DNA from: Mesorhizobium norvegicum
Lineage (GTDB): Bacteria; Pseudomonadota; Alphaproteobacteria; Rhizobiales; Rhizobiaceae
DNA length: 64,000 nt
Direction of reading: 5' to 3'
Assembly (NCBI RefSeq): GCF_004919685.1
Contig: NZ_SMYZ01000081.1
Location: 90,067 to 154,066 of the forward strand
Both the position numbers and the translations under genes were made by a program. The notes under the pieces were generated by a model. The model was not told the DNA's origin and did no database searches. It saw only the letters and a program-made list of their open reading frames with translations. Below, one piece after another: positions 52,509 to 60,915 of this stretch; within the stretch, counting starts at the first letter, position 1; every line of letters starts with the position of its first letter.

Positions 52509-52571
52509 ATGAATAACGCACCCCTCATCGCACAGCTTGCAATTACTAATGACGTGATTGGTGGGACATGA
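52509..52571 (+). CDS. Possible 20-residue leader peptide overlapping the aspartokinase start
   Basis: A short frame with an upstream GGGAAGA codes for 20 residues beginning MNNAPLIAQLAITND and stops at TGA 52569-52571, overlapping the aspartokinase ATG at 52568 by the ATGA arrangement. It may serve translational coupling or leader control of the kinase. Its coding status rests only on position and the ribosome-binding site. Confidence 0.35.
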   Translation: MNNAPLIAQLAITNDVIGGT

Positions 52572-53713
52572 GCGCAACCGTTCTGAAATTCGGGGGGTCT
52601 TCTTTTCTGCATCCTCAAGACTATGGACGAGTTGCTGGGCACATAGCCGACCGGCTGGCGGCTGGCGAAAACAAAATTGTTGCCGTGGTCAGCGCGATGT
52701 CGGGAACAACTGGCAACCTGAAAGCAGTCATGCTCGACGTGAACAAGCAAGCATCGCCATGGAACCTCGATGCGGCACTTGCAACCGGAGAGATGCTCAG
52801 TGCTTGCCTGTTGGAAGCCGCCATCAGCCGATTAGCGATTCCCGTAATGTCTTTGAACGGCTATTCCCTTGGAATACGCACGAATTCAAACTTCGGTCGC
52901 GCGTCGATAGAAAGCGTAGATCCTAAGCCAATTATGGCAGCATTGCAGGAGCATGAAGTTGTCGTTGCCGCAGGCGCGCAGGCAATTGATCAATCCGGTA
53001 GGTTAACGTTTCTCGGCAGAAACAGCTCTGATCTGACAGCTATCGTAATTGCATCCATGTTAGGAGAGCACGCTTGCGAAATCTACTCGGATGTTCCGGG
53101 CGTCTATACGGCAGACCCTTATCTCGTCCCGGGGGCACAAATGATTCCGGAGATTGCCTATGCGACACTTGCGCAGATGTCGCGACATGGCGCAAAGGTA
53201 CTGCATCACAGGGCGGTGGATTACGCCGAAAAGCATGCGGTGACCATTGTTTGCAAATCGCTCGCCCACGACGGTGTCGTCACGGGCACTATTGTAACGG
53301 GCCATGGGAACGCCCGTTCCGTGACAGTGGCTCGCGACGCCGCGGTGTTATCGTGCGCCAGCCTGGCAGAACGCGACAACCTCTGCGCGCTTCTTAATCA
53401 ACACGACATCAGCGTCATCTGCATGGAGGACAAAGACGGGGCCTGCATATGCATTTTAAGCGATATTGATTTCGCAATGCGGTTTGTCGAGCTGGCGGAC
53501 AATCGCTCGGTCGCCATTGGATCAAGAACCGCGGTGACACAGGCTGATTCTTCAGAGTCGCGCGTCCACTTGGAAGATGATTATGAGCGCGCCATTTCCC
53601 TGGCGCGCCAGATTCACGAACGAATGTATCCTGGAGCGGTTGGCGAACCGTTTGGGTGGAAAATGTCTAAACAGCGCTCACCTTATAGTTCGCTGCTCAT
53701 TCGCGCGAAATAA
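52568..53713 (+). CDS. Aspartate kinase-like amino acid kinase
   Basis: Aspartokinases phosphorylate aspartate at the start of lysine, methionine and threonine synthesis. The 381 residues have the KFGGSSFLHP nucleotide loop, VVSAMSGTTGNL, ALATGEMLSACLL, GRNSSDLTAIVIASML and the DVPGVYTADPYLV segment. The C-terminal part is shorter and more diverged than the usual paired ACT domains, so feedback control may differ. A biosynthetic aspartokinase on an accessory island suggests extra supply of an aspartate-family precursor, for example lysine, the substrate of the N-hydroxylase 11 kb away; that link is speculative. Confidence 0.82.
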   Translation: MSATVLKFGGSSFLHPQDYGRVAGHIADRLAAGENKIVAVVSAMSGTTGNLKAVMLDVNKQASPWNLDAALATGEMLSACLLEAAISRLAIPVMSLNGYSLGIRTNSNFGRASIESVDPKPIMAALQEHEVVVAAGAQAIDQSGRLTFLGRNSSDLTAIVIASMLGEHACEIYSDVPGVYTADPYLVPGAQMIPEIAYATLAQMSRHGAKVLHHRAVDYAEKHAVTIVCKSLAHDGVVTGTIVTGHGNARSVTVARDAAVLSCASLAERDNLCALLNQHDISVICMEDKDGACICILSDIDFAMRFVELADNRSVAIGSRTAVTQADSSESRVHLEDDYERAISLARQIHERMYPGAVGEPFGWKMSKQRSPYSSLLIRAK

Positions 53714-53914
53714 TCGCCAGGAAATCCGCAGTAGCCGCCTCTGCCGATCGCCAAACGGCGTCGCTCTGCCGCCCTCTTGGGAATGCAGTATCGTCCAGCC
53801 GCTACGAGCGGCTGCAAAAGACGCGAGCAATGCCCACCAGATCAAACGCGTGGCGGTGGAGGATCGGCCTCTCTTCAATAGCCCAGTTCAAGCACGCCAC
53901 GTCGAAACCGAGCG

Positions 53915-54174
53915 TCAGAGGGTCTTTGCCAGCATCTCGCGCAGCTTTGACACTGCCATCATCGACTCCGCCATAAATCTCAGGCGCGCCTGCCGCTCAT
54001 CGAGCGCCTTGAGCCCGCTTGGTATCCGACACCTCAATGGCCCATACTTCTTGGCGGCGGGTGTAGAAGGTCGCGTCGCTGACGCCGTATTTGCTGCACA
54101 GGTCGGTCGCTGAAAGCCCGGCCAGGTGCTCCTTCAAAATGCCGATGATCTGTCAAAAAAAGCGATCGCTTCAT
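53915..54174 (-). mobile_element. Decayed IS3-family OrfA remnant
   Basis: From ATG 54174 on the minus strand the pieces MKRSLF, then QIIGILKEHLAGLSATDLCSKYGVSDATFYT in another frame, then RFMAESMMAVSKLREMLAKTL match an IS3-group OrfA helix-turn-helix protein. Two or more frameshifts break it, and no OrfB was found. It is a relic. The spacer 53714-53914 holds nothing recognised. Confidence 0.75.
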
Positions 54175-54550
54175 TGCTATATTAGTCTCCTTCTCTTTCG
54201 GGCTGGCCTGAGGCCGGTCCGAGTTTCGACTTCTTTTTTAGGCAGGGCGGTAGCACGCCGGCTAATCGACGTGGCCTGGAGAGCGCGCGCAGATGTCTAT
54301 ATGACCCACGAATTAAACTGAGAAACATTGTAGACGCTAAACATTTGTTACCGAAGTTAAAATTTACGACGAGCTAGTGTAATCTGCACTTAACCTAAAA
54401 TAACTTCACGCGTTGCAATGATGTGATAGAGATTTGGCGATGTCGGCGTGCCCATGGCGGCCCGCAGAGACACAGATTTACAGCTGGCAACTCTGTGCAC
54501 CTGTGCATAAGTGGACAACATCCAGTGCAAATGGCTGCGGAGGAAAGACC
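54175..54550 (+). other. Upstream region of the LuxR-type regulator
   Basis: About 375 bp, AT-rich between 54310 and 54430, so it probably holds the luxR-type gene's promoter. No clear lux-box inverted repeat was found. Confidence 0.35.
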
Positions 54551-55396
54551 ATGGGGCGCCCGCCGATAACTGCGGTCTCTCAGCTTCGAGGGCTGGCACC
54601 GAGAGTGTCCGACCAGCTTTCTTTGGTCTCGTCGATGCATTTCCCGAAGGCAGCCAAGGAGGCGCTTGCGGTCGAGTTAGGCCGATTTCTCGACCATACT
54701 GATGGTGTTTCTCAATCCGAGCAGTTGTTCGACCTGTTATCAGCTTTTGCTCTGAATTTTGATTGCCCGTGGATCGCCTATGGCTCTCTTACACCCGACC
54801 AAAGATTTTTAAAGCCGGTCCAACGCGGTCCGGCGGTCCTGCTGAACTATCCTGAGGAATGGCAGGAGCGTTATTTCAAAATGGGCTATGACAGGATAGA
54901 CCCCATCATCAAGACGAGTCGAAAGCGGGCGGGCGCCTTTCGATGGAGTGACGTATACAACGACGCAAGCACGACTGAAGACGAACGGCGCGTCTTCGAC
55001 GAGGCTGCGACGTTCGGGTTAAGATCGGGCGTTAGCGTTCCATTGCACGGTCCCGATGGCAGCTTTGCGATCATGAGCTTTGCTCAACCCTGGGACCGCG
55101 AATTCCAAAATAGAACGGTCACCTACTTACAACTTGCAGCGTTTCATTTCCACGTGAGGGTCGCGAAATCCGAGAATTCGCGTGGCGTCGGGGAAACTCC
55201 CAGGCTTTCTCTAAGAGAGAGGGAGTGTATTTTGTGGGCGGCGAGAGGTAAATCGTCGTGGGAAATTGGAAACATTTTAGGTATATCGGTGAATACCGTA
55301 AATTTCCATATAAAAAACGTAATGCAAAAATTAGATGTCGGCAGCAGAACGGTCGCTGCCATAAAAGCCGTAGGATTCGGAATTATTGACTTGTAA
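54551..55396 (+). CDS. LuxR-family quorum-sensing-type regulator
   Basis: A 281-residue protein with an N-terminal autoinducer-binding domain and a C-terminal LuxR helix-turn-helix. The ligand domain shows PWIAYGSL, YDRIDPIIKTSRKRAGAFRWSDV and FGLRSGVSVPLHGPDGSFAIMSF with the conserved Trp, Tyr and Asp. The DNA-binding domain is LSLRERECILWAARGKSSWEIGNILGISVNTVNFHIKNVMQKL. ATG 54551 follows GGAGGAAAG; the frame opens at 54434. TraR-type members control transfer of the related ICEMlSym islands. No luxI-type synthase gene is in the window. Confidence 0.88.
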   Translation: MGRPPITAVSQLRGLAPRVSDQLSLVSSMHFPKAAKEALAVELGRFLDHTDGVSQSEQLFDLLSAFALNFDCPWIAYGSLTPDQRFLKPVQRGPAVLLNYPEEWQERYFKMGYDRIDPIIKTSRKRAGAFRWSDVYNDASTTEDERRVFDEAATFGLRSGVSVPLHGPDGSFAIMSFAQPWDREFQNRTVTYLQLAAFHFHVRVAKSENSRGVGETPRLSLRERECILWAARGKSSWEIGNILGISVNTVNFHIKNVMQKLDVGSRTVAAIKAVGFGIIDL

Positions 55397-55721
55397 AAGC
55401 GACATCCAAAAGACGTCATGCCTGAGTCACGATCTGCCAGTCCCGACGGCCAAGAAGCGCGCATTCTTAAATTCAGGCATGTAATCGGTCGCGCCGAGAG
55501 TTTTTCTTAGCCTGCATCTTGGGGCGGTGGATGGATGCTTCGTTCCGCTCGTTGAGATCGCGGCCTCTGCGTTAGCTAGCCGGGAGCCACTGTCGGGTAC
55601 CCGTTCAGGGCGGGGTGTTCGTGTGGAGTATCCGGCTGGCACGGTCACACATCCAAGGCCGAATAGGCTAGGAATCTATGGTGGAGAGTAAAGATATCCG
55701 GACTGCCTCAGCCTCGACTGG
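55397..55721 (+). other. Intergenic region with possible IS debris
   Basis: About 325 bp. One plus-strand frame reads LHLGAVDGCFVPLVEIAASALASREPLSG but lacks a clear start or family. No promoter or RNA gene was recognised. Confidence 0.25.
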
Positions 55722-55884
55722 CCGCCGACGCCAGATCTGTGCTGAGGCTGATCGACGGACCGATCAACGGCGAGCGGTTCGGGCTCTATGTCGAGCAGGT
55801 TCTGGTTCCGACCCCCAAACCTGGTGACATCGTGATCATGGACATGTGTGGACGCCCCAGTCAGCGCAAGAAGAATCTTTTATG
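55722..55884 (+). mobile_element. IS630-family transposase fragment
   Basis: The stretch RLIDGPINGERFGLYVEQVLVPTPKPGDIVIMDMCG is a central segment of IS630-family transposases, including an aspartate of the DDE triad in IVIMD. Both ends of the gene are missing and the frame stops at 55884. It is a relic beside the nested IS110 elements. Confidence 0.8.
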
Positions 55885-56114
55885 AAGAATGAGGAGCGTG
55901 GTCGGGTGCAGACATGTGTCCGGCCTCCGATGCGGCGTTCGACATGCCGCGGGCCTGTATGGGAGTTCGCGGATCGGGTCCAATTCAACCTCGCGCGCTC
56001 AAGACGCATATCTATGATCTGGTTTTCCCGATCCCCTGTCGTTGACCGTTGCGCCATACTCTCCGTTCGACCTTCTCACACTTTGGCAGTCCGCTCCGGG
56101 GAGCGGACTATCCC

Positions 56115-56535
56115 GCCAAGGCTGGTGCCCGATAGGCCCTCCCTTGGCCATTAATGCCCAGACGATGCGCGCCGTCTCATTGGCAAGGGCGACGATCACC
56201 AGCATGGGCGGCTTGCGGCTCAGCATCCGCGAGAGCCACGGATCAGCCGTCGCGCCCTTGCGCTGGCCCCAATGATCAGCAGCCGACGCAGCGTTCGTTC
56301 GCCCATTCGGGACATTTCGCCAAGCTTCTGCTTTCCGCCCGTGGACCGTTGCAGCGGCGTGAGGCCAAGCCATGACGCGAAGTCGCGCCCTCTCTTGAAG
56401 GTTGCAGCCGAAGGAGCCAAGGCTGCAAGAGCTGTTGCGGTAACCGGCCCTATCCCAGGAATCGTCATCAACCGTCTGGTTTCTGCATCTTCCCTGGCGC
56501 GTCGGGCGATCTCTCGGTCGAGCATGGCCACCCTC
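56115..56535 (-). mobile_element. IS110-family transposase, C-terminal half (interrupted element)
   Basis: Minus-strand pieces MLDREIARRAREDAETRRLMTIPGIGPVTATALAALAP, FASWLGLTPLQRSTGGKQKLG, RRLLIIGASA and LVIVALANETARIVWALMAKGG are the Transposase_20 half of an IS110 enzyme. Its N-terminal partner lies at 57632-57903 on the same strand; an IS1111-like element sits between them. The region 55885-56114 holds nothing else recognised. Confidence 0.82.
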
Positions 56536-56729
56536 TTGTATCTGCACGGAGCTGACTTTGTGCGATGGAAGCGACTGAGCCTCGAACCGGACGGCCATCC
56601 GATTCGAGGCTTGGCGAAGTCGCCCGACACCCCTGCGGCTACAACCGTGGATGAGCCTGGGATCTTCGCCTTCGTCACGCACGACCGAATAGTCGCTTGG
56701 CTCCAATCGCACGCACAAGGCAGGTTACC
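56536..56729 (+). other. Left non-coding end of the IS1111-like element, with a stem-loop
   Basis: GCCTCGAA (56579-56586) and TTCGAGGC (56603-56610) form an 8-bp stem with a 16-base loop in the non-coding end before the transposase gene. IS110-group elements carry a structured bridge RNA in one non-coding end that guides insertion. Whether this end encodes one is inferred from position and structure only. Confidence 0.4.
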
Positions 56730-57803
56730 GTGAACACGACGCTGTGTGGAATAGATATTTCGAAAGACTGGCTCGATGCTCATATCGAGCCGATGGGAGC
56801 GGCAAACCGCTTCACCAACGATGCGGCAGGCATCGCCGATCTGGCCGCCTGGTGTCAGAACCATGACGTCGAACTCGTCGTCATGGAGGCCAGTGGCGGC
56901 TACGAACGGCTGGCCTTCCTGCTGCTGTGGGAGATGGGTCAGCCCTGCGGCATGGCCAATGCCAGGAGTGTTCGCTACTTCGCCGAGGCAATGGGCTTCC
57001 TGGAGAAGACCGACAAGATCGATGCCGCCGTGATTGCCCGTTATGGTGCCGTCAAGCGGCTCAAGCCGACGCTGCCGCCGAGCGCGGCTCAGCAGCGGCT
57101 GACGGCGCTGGTTGCCCGGCTCTCCCAGGTGACCGGCGATCTCATCGTCCAGAAGCAGCGCAAGAGCGCCGCGGCCGACGCCGAGACCATTGCCGGCCTC
57201 GATGAGGTCATCGCCCTCTTCAAGCGCCAGAGCCGCCAGCTCGAGGGTGAGATCGCCTCGCTCATCGACGACGATCCGCTGTGGGCATGCCTCGACAGGG
57301 CCTTCCGCTCGCTCAAGGGTGTTGCTTCTCGCACTGTGGCACGGCTGATGGCGCAGTTGCCCGAGATCGGCGTCCTCTCCAACAAGGCCATCGCCAAGCT
57401 CGTGGGCCTGGCGCCGATCGCCAACGATAGTGGCAAGCGCAACGGCCGACGCCCGGTGCGCGGGGGTCGTGCAGGGCCGCGCGGCGTCCTCTTCCTCGTC
57501 GCCAGCATCGTCGCCAAATATGATCCGCATCTGGCCGCTTTCAAGCAACAGTTGCAGGCTGCCGGAAAGGAGAAAATGGTCATCCGCATTGCACTCGCTC
57601 GCAAGCTGCTCGTCATTCTCAATGCAAGCGAGCGGAGTTGCTCGACGAGCAGACACAGGATCGGCCGGGCGGCTTCGGGGATGGCAGAATCCTTGTCCTC
57701 GATCGCCGCGACAAGCTTAGTCACATGGAAGAGACCCTGTGCGGCCACCAGCCCGAATTCAGCAAGATGGCCTCTTACCGCATTGATGGTTTGGGTCCGC
57801 TGA
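56730..57803 (+). mobile_element. IS110/IS1111-family transposase, nearly complete, C-terminus replaced
   Basis: The protein begins NTTLCGIDISKDWLDAH with the DEDD-type aspartate, keeps EASGGYE and KTDKIDAAVIARY, and the C-terminal domain LKGVASRTVARLMAQLPEIG with LVGLAPIANDSGKRNGRR. It reaches LARKLLVILNA at about 57626, some ten residues short of the usual end, then reads on through antisense sequence of the interrupted IS110 to 57803. The start is GTG 56730 or upstream. The catalytic core looks intact, so activity is possible though the exact end of the element is unclear. Confidence 0.8.
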
Positions 57804-57903
57804 CGCACCACAAGATCGCGAACGCGAAACACCATCGCTGCGGCCTGCTGCTCTTCGCTCTTCACTGCAACGAACCGCATGGTCGGTCGATATCGTCTGC
57901 GAC
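57632..57903 (-). mobile_element. IS110-family transposase, N-terminal-side fragment (interrupted element)
   Basis: Minus-strand MRFVAVKSEEQQAAAMVFRVRDLVVRQRTQTINAVRGHLAEFGLVAAQGL ... KLVAAIEDKDSAIPEAARPILCLLVEQLRSL is the middle of an IS110 transposase. The next residues expected (LDREIARRARED) occur at 56525, on the far side of the IS1111-like insertion. The true N-terminus is missing where folD breaks off. Confidence 0.82.
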
Positions 57904-57974
57904 GTGATCGGCGAAATCCTCAATCCTCGATGCCGTCACCGCAAACCGAATGCGCCAATTAACTTCAAAACGCC

Positions 57975-58373
57975 GGTCACCGGGCGCAAGCTTACCGGCA
58001 TTGACGAGATACAGGCCATCGACATCCTTCTCCGGGCGGATCAACGGGACGATCGAATTCGCATCAAGATGCTTCGCAGCGGCAGCTGCGCGGGTATCGC
58101 GTGGATGGACGCATACTGTTCAGAGAGGCCCCCAGGGCTGCGAGCTCGCTTGCGTCCTTTGCGCCGCAGCGTGTGCTGGATGGAGTCGAAGCCGCCTTCC
58201 TTGGCCACGCGGCCCTTGGCGCCGAGATAGGCGTGGCTAGCCGGATCGTCACCGACAATCACCACGGCAAGCCCTGGTTTGACACCCTTTGTTCGCTCGA
58301 GATCAGACGCCGCTTGCTTCACCGCTTCAATAACGGTTGCCGCTACCTGTTTGCCGTTAATGATATGCGCCAT
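57975..58373 (-). pseudogene. folD: folD remnant (methylene-THF dehydrogenase/cyclohydrolase)
   Basis: FolD interconverts methylene-, methenyl- and formyl-tetrahydrofolate. The first 65 residues (MAHIINGKQVAATVIEAVKQAASDLER ... LAVVIVGDDPASHAYLGAKGRVAKE) are normal, including the catalytic Lys region. Then frameshifts occur: ASELAALGASLNS, HAIPAQLPL and IRPEKDVDGLYLVNAGKLAPGD lie in different frames. Similarity stops at about 57975, next to the IS110 debris, so the C-terminal NADP-binding half is lost. It starts three bases after purU and was part of that operon. Confidence 0.85.
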
Positions 58374-58376
58374 CGC

Positions 58377-59261
58377 TCAGCCCATGCGCTCAGAAGCGTA
58401 GCTTCCCGGACTTGCCGGGAAGACGACGGTTCGATGGCCGTTCAGGAAGACGCGGTGATGGATATGGGCATGGATGGCGCGTGCCAGAACCTGGCTTTCG
58501 ACGTCACGGCCGATCGAGATATAATCCTCGGCGCTCTGCGCATGGGTGATGCGGGCGGTGTCCTGCTCGATGATCGGGCCTTCGTCGAGATCAGCGGTGA
58601 CATAGTGTGCCGTTGCCCCGATCAACTTGACGCCTCGCTCATAGGCTTGCTTGTACGGGTTGGCGCCTTTGAACGAGGGCAGGAACGAGTGGTGGATGTT
58701 GATGATGCGGCCCGACATCTTCTTGCACATGGCATCGGAAAGAACCTGCATGTAGCGGGCAAGCACGATCAGGTCGGTGTCGGTCTGCTCGACGATTTCG
58801 AGGATCTGGGCTTCTGCCCGCGGCTTGTTCTCCTTGCTCACCTTGATGTGGTGAAAGGGAATGTCGTGGTTGACCACGACCTTCTGGTATTCGAAATGGT
58901 TTGAAACGACGCCAACGATGTCGATAGGCAGGGCGCCTATCTTCCAGCGGTAGAGCAGGTCGTTGAGGCAATGGCCGAAGCGCGACACCATCAGCAGCAC
59001 CTTCATGCGCTTGGTGGCATCGCGGATCTCAGCATCCATCGCAAACTTTTCGGCGATCGGCTGAAGGCCTTTCACCAGGTCGGTCTGGCCGGCACCTTCC
59101 TCGGAGATGAAGGAGACACGCATGAAAAACCTGCCCGTGTCGAGATCGTCGAGCTGCGAACTATCGACAATGTTGCAGCCCTGGCCGGCCAGCAGAGTCG
59201 CAATCGCAGCAACGATGCCGCGAGTCGATTTGCATGAAACGGTGAGTACGTAGTGCGTCAT
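58377..59261 (-). CDS. purU: Formyltetrahydrofolate deformylase
   Basis: Hydrolyses 10-formyl-tetrahydrofolate to formate and tetrahydrofolate, balancing the one-carbon pool. The 294 residues have an N-terminal ACT domain (YVLTVSCKSTRGIVAAIATLLAGQGCNIVDSSQ) and a C-terminal formyltransferase-fold domain with VLLMVSRFGHCLNDLLYR, the catalytic N-x-H-x-S region INIHHSFLPSFKGANPY, and TAHYVTADLDEGPIIEQD. It looks intact. It lies in a minus-strand operon after the aldehyde dehydrogenase and before the broken folD, which suggests the pathway releases a one-carbon unit. Confidence 0.95.
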   Translation of the reverse strand: MTHYVLTVSCKSTRGIVAAIATLLAGQGCNIVDSSQLDDLDTGRFFMRVSFISEEGAGQTDLVKGLQPIAEKFAMDAEIRDATKRMKVLLMVSRFGHCLNDLLYRWKIGALPIDIVGVVSNHFEYQKVVVNHDIPFHHIKVSKENKPRAEAQILEIVEQTDTDLIVLARYMQVLSDAMCKKMSGRIINIHHSFLPSFKGANPYKQAYERGVKLIGATAHYVTADLDEGPIIEQDTARITHAQSAEDYISIGRDVESQVLARAIHAHIHHRVFLNGHRTVVFPASPGSYASERMG

Positions 59262-59355
59262 CTTAAACTCGCTTTGTTTTAATACTAGGCGTTGTACTCA
59301 CAAGCACAGATGGAGCTTCTCCTGAACGCCAACGTCGCTTTTTTTGGCCCGGAGA

Positions 59356-60756
59356 TTATCCGCGATTGAAGCAAATCACTTTAGGCTGAGTCATCTCTTC
59401 GTATGCAAAGCGAACGCCTTCCCTGCCCATGCTGCCGTATTTGAAGCCGCCGAAGGGCATGGCGTCGAAGCGGTAATCGGAAGAATCGTTGATCATTACG
59501 CCGCCGGCCTCGATCTTCTTTGCCGCCTCAAGCGCGACAGAGAGATTGTCGGTGAAGATGCCGGCATGCACGCTGTATTCCGGTACGTTGGCCATCTCGA
59601 TGGCCTGATCAAGCGTATCGAAGGGAGCAAGCATGACGACTGGCGCGAACACTTCCTCATGCCACAGCCGGCAGGTCTGAGGCGTGCCCTCCAGCACAGT
59701 CGGATGATACAGGGAGCCCTCGCGGCGGTGCCCGCACAACAATTTCGCACCCGCGTCAATCGCTTCATTGACTGTCGTTTCGGTGCGTTCCGCCGCCTCT
59801 TTTGAGATCATCGGACCAACGTCGGTATCCTCGTGTGACGGATCGCCTAGCCTCAGCTTTTTCACTGCCGCGACGAAGGCATCGCGGTACCGTTCATAAA
59901 GCGCCGCCTGCACCAGAATGCGCTGGGCGCCGATGCAGTTTTGTCCGGCCGCCCAGAACGCTCCGGAGACCGAGCCTTCGACCGCTTTGTCGAAATCGCA
60001 ATCATTCATGACGATGACGGGCGCATTGCCGCCCAGTTCCATCGCCAGTTTCTTGAGCCCTGCCGAGCGACTGATTGCCTCTCCGGTTGCAAATCCGCCG
60101 GTGAACGACACCATGCGAACTTCGCGGGCGGCGACCAAGGCCTTGCCGATATCTGCACCGCCAACTGCGATGTTTATGACGTCCTCAGGCAAGCCTGCAT
60201 CGCGCAACGCTTTGACGAGGTTGATTGCCGAAAGCGGCGTCAGCTCCGATGGCTTGAGCAGAATGGCATTGCCGCCGGCAATTGCGGGACCAAGCTTATG
60301 GGCTACAAGGTTCAGCGGATCGTTGTAGGGGGTAATGGCGGCGATGATCCCGAGCGGTTCACGCGTGAACCAACCCTGCCGCCGCTCTGATCCAGTATAG
60401 GCATCGAAGGGCACGATCTCCCCGGCATTGCGCTTTGCTTCCTCAGCCGAGAGCTTCAGCGTATTGACGCAACGCAGGACTTCCTTCCGCGCCTGAACAA
60501 TGGTCTTTCCAGCTTCGCGGACGATGGTTTCGGCGAAGCTGTCGCGGCGGCTTTGGATGATCTGGGCGGCACCCTCAAGAATGCTCGCACGCTGGTGCCT
60601 TGGCAGGTTACGCGAAAGCTCGGCTCCGCGCCTGGCAGACGCGAGGAGTTTGTCGATCTCGCTTGCGTCCGTGGCGTTGACCGTTCCCACAAGGGACCCG
60701 TCATAGGGGCTGTACACGGGTAAGCCGGTTTTGATATCCAGGTGGGCAGCGGTCAT
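59356..60756 (-). CDS. NAD(P)-dependent aldehyde dehydrogenase
   Basis: Oxidises an aldehyde to its acid. The 466 residues follow the family plan: ITPYNDPLNLVAHKLGPAIAGGNAILLKPSELTP, the cofactor region VSFTGGFATG, catalytic Glu in MELGGNAP, and catalytic Cys in GQNCIGAQR. The C-terminus has FGGFKYGSMGREG. Upstream of the ATG, AAGGACGAG serves as a ribosome-binding site. After the class III aminotransferase in the operon, the likely substrate is the semialdehyde it produces. The identity of the aldehyde is unknown. Confidence 0.88.
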   Translation of the reverse strand: MTAAHLDIKTGLPVYSPYDGSLVGTVNATDASEIDKLLASARRGAELSRNLPRHQRASILEGAAQIIQSRRDSFAETIVREAGKTIVQARKEVLRCVNTLKLSAEEAKRNAGEIVPFDAYTGSERRQGWFTREPLGIIAAITPYNDPLNLVAHKLGPAIAGGNAILLKPSELTPLSAINLVKALRDAGLPEDVINIAVGGADIGKALVAAREVRMVSFTGGFATGEAISRSAGLKKLAMELGGNAPVIVMNDCDFDKAVEGSVSGAFWAAGQNCIGAQRILVQAALYERYRDAFVAAVKKLRLGDPSHEDTDVGPMISKEAAERTETTVNEAIDAGAKLLCGHRREGSLYHPTVLEGTPQTCRLWHEEVFAPVVMLAPFDTLDQAIEMANVPEYSVHAGIFTDNLSVALEAAKKIEAGGVMINDSSDYRFDAMPFGGFKYGSMGREGVRFAYEEMTQPKVICFNRG

Positions 60757-60915
60757 AGGCGAGCTCGTCCTTCTTCATGATCCGCAGGCATGAGCGGCTG
60801 CTGACTTGGTTGGTCGGGTCAAGGTGCTAGGACCAGCGCCTTGTCCTCACTTCTATATTGCGATGATTACACCAATGTTTGCCGCGGGCGGCCGAACCTA
60901 TCCGGGCGTCTTCCT

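Noticed and set aside
54502..54517. An exact TGT-N10-ACA word just before the LuxR-type gene
   Set aside because: No -24/-12 element follows it, and it lies only 34 bp before the start codon. About 16 such words are expected by chance in this window.
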